DNA of 7,080 bases, from positions 1 through 7,080 of the forward strand of contig JAJDAX010000220.1 of NCBI GenBank assembly GCA_029261615.1, read 5' to 3'. The position numbers and the translations under genes were made by a program. The stretch is from Nitrospinaceae bacterium. Lineage in GTDB: Bacteria > Nitrospinota > Nitrospinia > Nitrospinales > Nitrospinaceae. Under the pieces are notes generated by a model. The model was not told the DNA's origin and did no database searches. It worked only from the letters and a program-made list of their open reading frames with translations. Numbering within the stretch: position 1 is the first letter of the stretch; every line of letters begins with the position of its first letter. Shown here piece after piece: positions 1-6,097 of this stretch.

Positions 1-298
1 TCCGCACAAAGGTGCTCCCCTTGGAGAAGGCAGGATTGAGGAAGGTGTTTTGATCTGCCCGAACCACGAGTGGCGATTTGATGTGAACACAGGGGACTGT
101 CCTCAAAACCCGGAGTTAAGAGTCCAGGTACATCCCGTACGCGTTCACAAGGGAGTAGTGAGGCTTGGAGTGGAGGATGTGGATAGTAAAATGGTAAAAG
201 GAAGTGCCGTTGGCAAAGAAGAGAAAAAAGTACCCACCAGTTTCAAGGTCACGATTCCGACTATTCAGAAACCGATCAATCATGATGAAACACTTTAG
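1..298 (+). CDS. Rieske [2Fe-2S] domain protein, 3' part only
   Basis: The reading frame is open from the left window edge and stops with TAG at 296-298. It carries the Rieske cluster-binding pattern. The first ligand pair is C-x-H: its Cys codon begins before the window and only its final T is visible at base 1, and its His is at 5-7. The second pair is CPNH, with Cys at 56-58 and His at 65-67. The 16-residue gap between the pairs fits ferredoxin-type Rieske domains, as does the following HEWRFD...TG. Such proteins carry electrons to oxygenases or reductases, or form small subunits like NirD; the partner is not visible here. After the domain ends (about base 175) there is a tail of roughly 40 residues, rich in Lys and Thr/Pro, that I do not recognise. 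A TTG at 50-52 could be mistaken for a start, but it would remove the first ligand pair, so the gene must begin upstream of the window. Confidence 0.85.
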   Translation, partial: PHKGAPLGEGRIEEGVLICPNHEWRFDVNTGDCPQNPELRVQVHPVRVHKGVVRLGVEDVDSKMVKGSAVGKEEKKVPTSFKVTIPTIQKPINHDETL

Positions 299-334
299 AA
301 GCCTTAAAGTTTCAAAATCTTTCACCAATTAATA

Positions 335-772
335 CTAGCCAGTCAATTCATCATCAGGAATTTCGACCCATTTTGGGTCGCCATGGGTTTTGTAGTTTTC
401 CGTCCCTGCGAAGGTCCCTTCGTGATAGATGTTTACCTTAAATTTTCCTCCGCCATATTGTTCCGCGATAAAGGGAACCGGATCTTCGAGGCCGATCAAT
501 TCAGGGGTCTTGAATTTGCCGATTAATTTGAACTCCATTCCCATTCCAGAAGGAAGCAAGACGAAAAACTTTAAATTAGTGTCGTGGAGAAAGGTGAGCA
601 TATCTTCATGCATCTGCTCTTTTGTGTAGTCGCTTCCATGTTTGTGGCGGGCGCGCCGTTTCAGGTGATCCTCCAATAAATTGGAAAACCACCAGTTTTT
701 ACTTTTTCGGTCGTCATGGAGGAAAGGGTATTCCACAAAACCGTATTTGTTGATGAATGGCTTTTTTGCCAT
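335..772 (-). CDS. Unrecognised 145-residue protein
   Basis: I do not recognise a named family. The ATG at 770-772 has a strong Shine-Dalgarno (AAGGAG, complement of 781-786) eight bases upstream and a good sigma-70-like promoter beyond it, so this is very likely a real gene. The protein is soluble, with no signal peptide or membrane segment. Residues 35-46 are very basic and His/Arg-rich (DHLKRRARHKHG). Residues 66-86 look like beta strands. Residues 105-123 (QYGGGKFKVNIYHEGTFAG) form a Gly-turn plus beta-hairpin pattern, resembling the YGxGxYxVxVY module of various small bacterial and phage hypothetical proteins. The end is acidic (EIPDDELTG). The gene is convergent with the Rieske gene (36 bp between stops) and divergent from the methyltransferase, so it is probably monocistronic. 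Its function is unknown; the basic patch could suit nucleic-acid binding, but that is only a guess. Confidence 0.8.
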   Translation of the reverse strand: MAKKPFINKYGFVEYPFLHDDRKSKNWWFSNLLEDHLKRRARHKHGSDYTKEQMHEDMLTFLHDTNLKFFVLLPSGMGMEFKLIGKFKTPELIGLEDPVPFIAEQYGGGKFKVNIYHEGTFAGTENYKTHGDPKWVEIPDDELTG

Positions 773-780
773 GAAAAGAG

Positions 781-786
781 CTCCTT
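781..786 (-). promoter_or_regulatory. Ribosome binding site of the 145-residue protein
   Basis: The minus strand reads AAGGAG here, a near-perfect Shine-Dalgarno placed eight bases before the ATG at 772-770. It is the main support for calling the unrecognised gene real and for its start. Confidence 0.75.
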
Positions 787-804
787 CAGTTCAATAGTTT
801 TATT

Positions 805-833
805 TTGACATGCGTATTATATGAAGTTTTATT
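805..833 (+). promoter_or_regulatory. Possible promoter for the methyltransferase gene
   Basis: A perfect TTGACA at 805-810 is followed after 17 bp by TTTATT at 828-833 (four of six matches to TATAAT). Transcription would begin near 840, about 23 bases before the ATG at 863, with a weak AGGGA ribosome site at 846-850. The box overlaps the opposite-strand promoter at 816-844, so the two probably compete. The weak -10 keeps this tentative. Confidence 0.35.
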
Positions 834-844
834 TTTCCAAACAA
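816..844 (-). promoter_or_regulatory. Sigma-70-like promoter for the 145-residue protein
   Basis: On the minus strand a perfect TATAAT (complement of 816-821) lies 17 bp downstream of TTGTTT (complement of 839-844, three of six matches to TTGACA). Transcription would begin near 809, giving a leader of about 37 bases that contains the AAGGAG ribosome site. The -10 is strong and the -35 weak. Confidence 0.5.
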
Positions 845-862
845 TAGGGACCTCCCATTTCA

Positions 863-1603
863 ATGTCTAATACCCTGTATAAGGATTATTGGCGTTTTGG
901 TTTTAAAACCAGGTTATATGATTTGATGTCCCCTTGGGGATATATTGATTCGATCCGGACTTCAGTTAAGCGCCTTGAGCTTGTGCCGGGGGACCGGGTT
1001 TTGGACGCGGGTTGTGGGACTGGGCTGGCCATTCAATTTATTCGCCCCCTGTTAGCACAGGAGGAGTGTGATTATATTGGTATTGATGTTCTTCCGGAAG
1101 GATTAGCCGCCGCAAATGGAAAACTTGGTCCGTATTGGCAGCAAAAAAATGTTGGGCTTGTTCAGGCTGATATTTCAAGGTCATTGCCTTTCAAAGCGAA
1201 TGTTTTTTCAAAAGTTCTTGCGCATTTTAGCGTTTATACCTTGCTCGACCGAGAATCACGTCTTTCCGCCTGGCGTTCACTGTATAGAATAATGAAACCC
1301 GGGGGAACACTGGTAGCGGCGAATCCATCAGCGACCTACAATCCGAAAAAAATTATCGAAGATAGCCTGCTTCAGTTGCATAAAGAAAAGAGGGGAGGGG
1401 CTGCCTTGATGGCTAGTTTGCTTTACCCGTTCACAGAAAAACTGGGGCTGCGTCATATCAAACACCAGCTGGACCAGAAAATCTGGCACGCATATTCCTT
1501 TGATGACTTTAGGGAAGAATTGAATGAGGCTGGGTTGGTCACGATGCATTGGGAGCCGGTATATTGTGGATCCGGTTTGCTTATAGTTGCGAAAAAAAAA
1601 TAA
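863..1603 (+). CDS. Class I SAM-dependent methyltransferase
   Basis: This 246-residue protein has the Rossmann-fold methyltransferase motifs in order. Motif I, the SAM-binding glycine loop, is VLDAGCGTG at 46-54. The acidic residue that usually contacts the SAM ribose is Asp75 in YIGID. QADIS at 101-105 and a hydrophobic strand at about 114-124 follow, and MKPGGTLVAANP at 144-155 is the usual post-motif loop. It belongs broadly with the Methyltransf_11/UbiE-like group. The C-terminal third (about 156-246) should hold the substrate-specific part, and I cannot name the substrate. It is cytosolic, with no signal peptide. The weak AGGGA ribosome site at 846-850 sits 12 bases before the ATG, farther than usual. 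The gene ends in a run of nine A encoding three lysines. It may be transcribed alone, since a separate TATAAT box precedes the next gene. Confidence 0.9.
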   Translation: MSNTLYKDYWRFGFKTRLYDLMSPWGYIDSIRTSVKRLELVPGDRVLDAGCGTGLAIQFIRPLLAQEECDYIGIDVLPEGLAAANGKLGPYWQQKNVGLVQADISRSLPFKANVFSKVLAHFSVYTLLDRESRLSAWRSLYRIMKPGGTLVAANPSATYNPKKIIEDSLLQLHKEKRGGAALMASLLYPFTEKLGLRHIKHQLDQKIWHAYSFDDFREELNEAGLVTMHWEPVYCGSGLLIVAKKK

Positions 1604-1650
1604 AGCACCTTATTGATATTTTTCATAATACTGTGGAAAATTTATTAAGC

Positions 1651-1679
1651 TGATTTTGGATGTAAGAATCCTATATAAT
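1651..1679 (+). promoter_or_regulatory. Possible promoter for the CheY-like gene
   Basis: The 125-bp gap after the methyltransferase contains a perfect TATAAT at 1674-1679. At 17 bp spacing the -35 would be TGATTT at 1651-1656, a poor match. Transcription would begin near 1686, leaving a leader of about 43 bases. The call rests mainly on the -10. Confidence 0.4.
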
Positions 1680-1728
1680 GCCTTTAAAGAGAGTCCTTCT
1701 CGTTGAATGACAACTGCGAAAACCAACC

Positions 1729-2127
1729 ATGACCAAAGAAATAAAAATTCTGGTAGTGGAAGACAATGTCACGACTCGTCTTTATATAAAGAGGATTCTG
1801 AAAAAATTGGGGTACGAAAAAGTCAGGGCAGTGGATGATGGTGAAACCGCATTGATGGAACTTAAGTTGACGCAGTTTGACATGATCATTTCCGACTGGG
1901 ATATGCCGAACCTGAATGGACTGGACTTTTTAAAAGCACTTCGGAAAAGACCCAAGTTCAAGAGCATTCCTTTCCTTATGGTAACAGCAGAAAAAGAAGT
2001 CTCAAAAATTCAAAAGGCGCTTAGGCTTGGTGTTGACAATTATATTGTCAAACCATTCCAGCCGGGGCACCTGAAGAGTAAAATCACCGAATTGTTGAAT
2101 GAATCTCCAGGCACACCGGCCGAATAA
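1729..2127 (+). CDS. Stand-alone CheY-like response regulator
   Basis: This 132-residue protein is a single receiver domain with no output domain. All CheY landmarks are present: the metal-binding acidic pair Glu11-Asp12, the phospho-acceptor Asp56 in the sequence DWDMPNLNG, Thr86, Tyr105 and Lys108 in YIVKPF. The Trp after the acceptor Asp matches chemotaxis CheY, where the motif is usually DWNMP; here the Asn is Asp58. It would be phosphorylated by a histidine kinase such as CheA and act by binding a partner (flagellar switch or another protein). No kinase, che or fli gene is in the window, so the partner is unknown. There is no clear Shine-Dalgarno before the ATG; the preceding bases are A/C-rich. 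The gene is convergent with metK, with only five bases between stops. Confidence 0.93.
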   Translation: MTKEIKILVVEDNVTTRLYIKRILKKLGYEKVRAVDDGETALMELKLTQFDMIISDWDMPNLNGLDFLKALRKRPKFKSIPFLMVTAEKEVSKIQKALRLGVDNYIVKPFQPGHLKSKITELLNESPGTPAE

Positions 2128-2132
2128 AGCAA

Positions 2133-3293
2133 TCAACCACCGAAATATTTTTTGATAGCGGCAGCCTTGTTGGTCTGCTCCCAGGTAAAGGCTTTTCCGC
2201 TTCGGCCAAAATGTCCGTACGCTGCGGTTTCCTGAAAGCGTGGTTTTCTCAATTCAAGAGTTTTAATTATCCCTGCCGGTTTTAAATCAAAATTGGAACG
2301 AATCGCACCCTCGATTTTAGTTGGGTCAACGTGATGTGTTCCAAAGGTCTCGACAAAAATGGATACAGGATCTGCCACACCAATTGCATAGGCCAACTGG
2401 ACTTCGCAGCGATCAGCGAGTTTTGCTGCCACAACATTTTTGGCAATGTAACGGCACATGTAGGCAGCGGAACGGTCAACCTTGGATGAATCTTTCCCGG
2501 AGAATGCGCCCCCACCATGGCGCGAAAAACCGCCGTAGGTGTCCACGATGATTTTACGTCCGGTCAGTCCGCAGTCTCCCAATGGTCCACCGATCACGAA
2601 ACGTCCGGTCGGGTTGACGTGTATTTTCATTTTCTTGTGCTGAAATTCTTTTGGGATCACCTGATTGATCACCTGCTTGGTGACCTCTTCCTTGATTTTC
2701 TTTTGAGTAACATTGGGATCGTGCTGAGTTGAGATAACCACGGTTTCGATACAGACGGGTTTTCCGTTTTCATAACGCACAGAGACCTGTGATTTGCTGT
2801 CCGGGCGGAGGAAAGGTAGTTTTCCCTTTTTTCTGAGCTCTGCCATTTTCTGCACCAGCTTGTGAGCATAGAGGATTGGCATGGGCATCAGTTCTTTGGT
2901 CTCATTACTTGCATAACCGAACATCATTCCCTGGTCGCCTGCACCCTGTTCTTTTTTATGATCATCAACGCCTTGGGCTATATCCTGTGATTGTTCGTCC
3001 AGGGTGACCAGTACTGCGCAGGTTTCACTGTCAAAACCCACGTCGGAACTGGTGTAACCGATATCGTGGATTACTTTGCGTATGAGGTTAGGACCTTTAA
3101 AGTGGCCTTTGGAGGTTATTTCCCCGGAAACAATAACCATCCCGGTGGTTATTAATGTTTCACATGCCACGCGAGAAAGTGGGTCTTGTGTCAGATAAGA
3201 ATCGAGAATAGCATCCGATACCTGATCCGAAATCTTGTCTGGGTGGCCCTCTGAAACAGACTCTGATGTAAATAGAAAGTTTCCTAAGCTCAT
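2133..3293 (-). CDS. metK: S-adenosylmethionine synthetase
   Basis: MetK joins methionine and ATP to give S-adenosylmethionine, releasing phosphate and pyrophosphate, and is the cell's main methyl-donor source. At 386 residues it matches the usual length (E. coli, 384). The ATP-binding GHPDK is at 16-20, with His17 and Asp19 as expected active-site residues. Family signature [12 protein letters not shown] is at 117-128 and the glycine-rich GGGAFSGKD at 260-268. It appears intact and should form the usual tetramer in the cytosol. The start is supported by AAGGA (complement of 3301-3305) seven bases before the ATG. It follows ptsI by 68 bp on the same strand, so it may be the last gene of that transcript. 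I see no SAM riboswitch in the short gap. Confidence 0.98.
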   Translation of the reverse strand: MSLGNFLFTSESVSEGHPDKISDQVSDAILDSYLTQDPLSRVACETLITTGMVIVSGEITSKGHFKGPNLIRKVIHDIGYTSSDVGFDSETCAVLVTLDEQSQDIAQGVDDHKKEQGAGDQGMMFGYASNETKELMPMPILYAHKLVQKMAELRKKGKLPFLRPDSKSQVSVRYENGKPVCIETVVISTQHDPNVTQKKIKEEVTKQVINQVIPKEFQHKKMKIHVNPTGRFVIGGPLGDCGLTGRKIIVDTYGGFSRHGGGAFSGKDSSKVDRSAAYMCRYIAKNVVAAKLADRCEVQLAYAIGVADPVSIFVETFGTHHVDPTKIEGAIRSNFDLKPAGIIKTLELRKPRFQETAAYGHFGRSGKAFTWEQTNKAAAIKKYFGG

Positions 3294-3361
3294 GCTGATT
3301 TCCTTTTAGTTTATTAGATTAAAGTATTTGGGAATTTGATTGAATTTAGTTTGCTGTGCGG

Positions 3362-5137
3362 TCAATTTTCTTTTTCATCAAAAGCCGAGTTGCGGTCAAA
3401 GTCGGATGGGAATCGCTTGCGCATTTCATCCAGTATGTAATGGTTAATTTCCTCAGCGGATCCCATGCCTAATGCAGTGTTTGCTATTTGCCTGGCCTCA
3501 TCCAGGTTTACTTCTCGTAATATCTTTTTTACCTTCGGAATGGAATGAGGCTCCATACTCAGTTCGTGTACTTTTCCAAGCCCAAGCAGTAAGAAAGTTG
3601 CGAGTGGATCTCCACCCAGCTCTCCGCATATTGCTACCGGTTTGTTCGCCGACTCTGCGGCTGAAAAAATCTGTTTCAGTGTCGCCAGAACAGCTGGATG
3701 AAAAGGTTGATACAGGTGTGCGACATTTTCGTTCACACGATCAACCGCCAACAGGTACTGAATCAGGTCATTGGTTCCAATGCTGATGAAATCGACTTCC
3801 TTAAGGATGTGTTTAATGCTGATCGCTGCTGCAGGCGTTTCGATCATAGCGCCTATCTGAATTTCTTCATCAAAAGGAATTTGCTGTTCTTTTAATTCCT
3901 CTTTGGTTTTTTGAAGAAGCCTGTTTGCTTCAATGACCTCCTCCGCTGAAGAGACCATAGGATATAGGATTTTAATTTTTCCATAAAGACTTGCCCTAAG
4001 GATTCCTCTGAATTGGTTTACCATATGTTCCGGTTTGATCAGGGATAAGCGAATCCCGCGCAGGCCGAGGGCTGGATTGGCCTCGGATTTTTGATCGAGG
4101 CCCGGAAGAGGTTTGTCCGCACCAATGTCCAGAGTCCTAATCACCACCGGGCAAGGGTGAACTGCCCGAACCACTTCCTTGAAATTTTGATAAAGGTCGC
4201 TTTCCGTCGGGAGTCTGTCCAGATTACTCAGGTACAGGTATTCAGTACGGTACAACCCAATTCCCTGGCCACCAAATCGCATTACGGATTTAACTTCATG
4301 AATTGATTCTATATTGCCCATGAGTTGAACGGGGTGGCCGTCTTTGGTTTGGGAAGGTTCGTTGATGTCTTTGAGTAGTGCCTTTTCATACCGCTGGTAA
4401 TTTTCCTGCTTACGCTGGTAAAGTTTGAGCTGCTCTTCTTCGGGGTTGATAATGATTTCCCCGTTGATTCCATCGATGATTATTTTGTCGCCCGAATTTA
4501 TCTGCTGGCATAGGTCTGAAACGCCTACTACTGCAGGAATGCCAAGAGCAGAGGCAAAAATGCCGACATGAGATGTTTTACCGCCAACTTCTGTGCCCAT
4601 TCCCAGAATAAATTGCCGGGACATCAATACGGTATCGGATGGACTTACCGTATGAGTGATGAGGATTACAGGTCGGTCGATTTCAGACAAATTTTCCTGT
4701 TCATGCCCAACCAGGTTTTTGATGACACCATGAACGACAAGGTCAAGGTCATCTTGTTTGCCTTTGAGGTATTCGTCATTGATTTTATTAAAAAGCTTGG
4801 TGAATTTGTCCAGTGTTTTGGTCAAAGCCCATTCGGCGTTGAGCAATTCCTTCTCAATATTCTCAATGGTCTCATTTACCAGGATGTCGTCTTCCAATAG
4901 CAGGGTGTAGGTGTCCAGAATAATGGCGTATTTATCCGATACCGATCCAGCCCTTTTCTTTATCTCCTGCATTTGGATTTTGGATTTTTCAATAGCTACA
5001 CGTAAGCGCTCAACTTCAGCTTTAACCTGATCCTGAGAAATCTTGTGTTTGACAATACAAATCTTTGACCGGTCGAGCAGGTACGCTTCCCCGATGGCGA
5101 CTCCACTGGATACCTGGATGCCTGAAATTTTCTTCAT
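3362..5137 (-). CDS. ptsI: PTS enzyme I (PEP-protein phosphotransferase)
   Basis: Enzyme I starts the phosphotransferase relay: it takes phosphate from phosphoenolpyruvate onto a histidine and passes it to HPr or NPr. The 591 residues cover the N-terminal HPr-binding/phospho-His half and the C-terminal PEP-binding barrel. The phospho-acceptor is His190 in GGKTSH at 185-190. PEP-site residues by alignment in my head with E. coli EI are Arg298 (GLYRTEYL), Arg334 (VIRTLDIGADKP), Glu433 (MIETPAAA), Asp457 (IGTNDLIQYLLAVDR), Arg467 and the catalytic Cys504 (ICGELGGDP). There is no N-terminal GAF domain, so it is a plain EI rather than the nitrogen-type EI (PtsP). I chose the ATG at 5135-5137, because the protein then begins MKKISGIQVSSG like other EIs and has AAGG nine bases upstream; a TTG eight codons earlier is less likely. 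ptsN lies 27 bp upstream, suggesting cotranscription. Confidence 0.96.
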   Translation of the reverse strand: MKKISGIQVSSGVAIGEAYLLDRSKICIVKHKISQDQVKAEVERLRVAIEKSKIQMQEIKKRAGSVSDKYAIILDTYTLLLEDDILVNETIENIEKELLNAEWALTKTLDKFTKLFNKINDEYLKGKQDDLDLVVHGVIKNLVGHEQENLSEIDRPVILITHTVSPSDTVLMSRQFILGMGTEVGGKTSHVGIFASALGIPAVVGVSDLCQQINSGDKIIIDGINGEIIINPEEEQLKLYQRKQENYQRYEKALLKDINEPSQTKDGHPVQLMGNIESIHEVKSVMRFGGQGIGLYRTEYLYLSNLDRLPTESDLYQNFKEVVRAVHPCPVVIRTLDIGADKPLPGLDQKSEANPALGLRGIRLSLIKPEHMVNQFRGILRASLYGKIKILYPMVSSAEEVIEANRLLQKTKEELKEQQIPFDEEIQIGAMIETPAAAISIKHILKEVDFISIGTNDLIQYLLAVDRVNENVAHLYQPFHPAVLATLKQIFSAAESANKPVAICGELGGDPLATFLLLGLGKVHELSMEPHSIPKVKKILREVNLDEARQIANTALGMGSAEEINHYILDEMRKRFPSDFDRNSAFDEKEN

Positions 5138-5146
5138 AATGGGCGA

Positions 5147-5150
5147 CCTT
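5147..5150 (-). promoter_or_regulatory. Ribosome binding site that fixes the ptsI start
   Basis: The minus strand reads AAGG here, nine bases before the ATG at 5137-5135. The alternative upstream TTG at 5161-5159 has only an AT-rich, Shine-Dalgarno-free stretch before it. This favours the ATG and a 591-residue enzyme I. Confidence 0.55.
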
Positions 5151-5164
5151 GGGATCAGCAAAAA

Positions 5165-5629
5165 TTAAATAAACTTTGAGTCTTCGTTTATTATAAGTGT
5201 GTAGATTGAGGATGCATCCTGAGCTTTTAATATGTCTTCTCTTAATTTTTGACTTTTGAGAAGACGGGCGATACGTGCAAGGGCTTTCAAGTGCTGACCT
5301 GTTGAATTGCTGGGTGCTAAAAGCAGGCAAACAAAATTTGCCGGTTTTTGATCCAGCGATTCATATTCGATCCCGCTTACGGACCTTCCAAAGACACAAA
5401 ATATCTTATCAATATCATCGGATTTTGCATGCGGGATGGCGACGTTATCCCCAATCCCGGTACTCCCCAGTTTTTCCCGATCCTGCAATGCCGTTTGCAG
5501 GGTAACGTCATCCTTAATGACTCCCTTTTCTTTTAAAAAACCACACAGGGTTTCGAGGACACCCGGTTTTGTTTTGGGCTCCAGATTGGCAATAATAAAA
5601 TCTTTGGATAGTATATCGCTGATTTTCAT
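5165..5629 (-). CDS. ptsN: Nitrogen-PTS EIIA protein (EIIA-Ntr)
   Basis: This 154-residue protein is a fructose/mannitol-type PTS EIIA domain of the PtsN class. The phospho-acceptor is His67 in GIGDNVAIPHAK (58-69). The second conserved active-site histidine is His113 in GQHLKALARIA. Length and start (MKISDIL) match PtsN. In studied bacteria EIIA-Ntr has no sugar permease partner; its phosphorylation state regulates potassium transport, nitrogen and carbon balance and sometimes sigma-54-dependent genes. The targets here are unknown. It lies 37 bp after hpf and 27 bp before ptsI on the same strand, in the widespread rpoN-hpf-ptsN order. No clear Shine-Dalgarno precedes its ATG, so translation may depend on ribosomes arriving from hpf; that is an inference. 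Confidence 0.95.
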   Translation of the reverse strand: MKISDILSKDFIIANLEPKTKPGVLETLCGFLKEKGVIKDDVTLQTALQDREKLGSTGIGDNVAIPHAKSDDIDKIFCVFGRSVSGIEYESLDQKPANFVCLLLAPSNSTGQHLKALARIARLLKSQKLREDILKAQDASSIYTLIINEDSKFI

Positions 5630-5666
5630 AAATAGATTGGCTTGGTAGTCTGAGGATCAGGGTGAG

Positions 5667-5996
5667 TCAAAGGTTTTTTTCGTTAACTTTATGGTTTTGT
5701 TTGGACTTCAAACTAGCGGCCCGGTCTTTATGCTTTTTGAGTTGTTTTTCCGCTTTCAAGATGGCGCCATCGATGGCGACATACAAGTCCTGGGTTTCAT
5801 TTTCAGCATGCACACTGTAGCCTTTGCTTTTTACCGTCACTTCGGCAAAATGCCGTTGTTTTTCCACGGCTAGAGCGAAATGGATATCTCCCGGGCCTTC
5901 CAGCCAGGGTCTCATGTGGCGATCTACCTGCGCTTCCAAGTGTTCCTGAATTCCATCGGTGATTTTAAGATGTCGGCCTGTGACAGTTAGTTTCAT
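5667..5996 (-). CDS. hpf: Ribosome hibernation promoting factor, short form
   Basis: HPF binds the small ribosomal subunit in stationary phase or starvation and helps put ribosomes into an inactive state. The 109 residues match the short HPF/YfiA (sigma-54 modulation) family. The typical start TGRHLKITDGIQEHLEAQVD is at 6-25, a beta strand around 38-56 (IHFALAVEKQRHFAEVTV) follows, and the helix at 69-89 has DLYVAIDGAILKAEKQLKKH. The last 20 residues are a basic Lys-rich tail. The extra C-terminal dimerisation domain of long HPF is absent. In gamma-proteobacteria short HPF works with RMF; no rmf-like gene is visible. GGAG (complement of 6005-6008) lies eight bases before the ATG and supports the start. 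Sitting just after rpoN is a classic arrangement. Confidence 0.93.
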   Translation of the reverse strand: MKLTVTGRHLKITDGIQEHLEAQVDRHMRPWLEGPGDIHFALAVEKQRHFAEVTVKSKGYSVHAENETQDLYVAIDGAILKAEKQLKKHKDRAASLKSKQNHKVNEKNL

Positions 5997-6041
5997 GGGA
6001 AATGCTCCGAATGATACGAGTTTACAGTGAACAAGCGGTTA

Positions 6042-6070
6042 AGAATATCTTGCCCGACGGGTTTTTGCAA
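6042..6070 (-). promoter_or_regulatory. Weak candidate promoter for hpf-ptsN-ptsI
   Basis: On the minus strand TTGCAA (complement of 6065-6070) and TATTCT (complement of 6042-6047) are 17 bp apart, each with four of six consensus matches. Transcription would start near 6035, about 38 bases before the hpf ATG. The -35 lies in the loop of the inverted repeat at 6052-6096. No GG-N10-GC sigma-54 box was found in the gap. Confidence 0.25.
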
Positions 6071-6096
6071 GTCGTATAACCCGCTATTCGGTGGGC
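6052..6096. repeat. Imperfect inverted repeat in the hpf leader
   Basis: CGGGTT at 6058-6063 pairs with AACCCG at 6078-6083 around a 14-base loop. The stem extends through CCGA at 6054-6057 with TCGG at 6088-6091 across a four-base bulge, and GCCC (6052-6055) could alternatively pair with GGGC (6093-6096). There is no T-run on either side, so it does not look like an intrinsic terminator. It could be an RNA leader structure, a processing site or an operator. Confidence 0.45.
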
Positions 6097-6097
6097 A

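Noticed and set aside
287..313. Inverted repeat GAAAC/GTTTC with inner TTTA/TAAA around the Rieske stop codon
   Set aside because: The stem is AT-rich with a two-base bulge and no T-run on either strand; it is too weak to call a terminator.
1592..1600. Run of nine A at the end of the methyltransferase gene
   Set aside because: It could allow slippage, but it encodes the last three lysines right before the stop, so a frameshift would change only the tail; no evidence of function.
1599..1614. AATAA/TTATT hairpin just after the methyltransferase stop
   Set aside because: Only five A-T pairs and no continuous T-run, so an intrinsic terminator cannot be supported.
3294..3361. SAM riboswitch before metK
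   Set aside because: The gap is only 68 bp, AT-rich and without the conserved stems or core bases I would expect.
3472..3786. 104-codon plus-strand open frame inside ptsI
   Set aside because: Antisense to the conserved PEP-binding domain; composition and lack of motifs indicate a shadow frame.
4568..4900. 110-codon plus-strand open frame inside ptsI
   Set aside because: It is antisense to strongly conserved enzyme I sequence and has no recognisable protein features.
5022..5330. 102-codon minus-strand frame spanning the ptsN-ptsI junction
   Set aside because: It overlaps the real ends of both genes in another frame and lacks any domain pattern.
6011..6016. TATCAT on the minus strand as a -10 box for hpf
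   Set aside because: The start of transcription would fall on the hpf ribosome site, and no -35 lies at the right distance.
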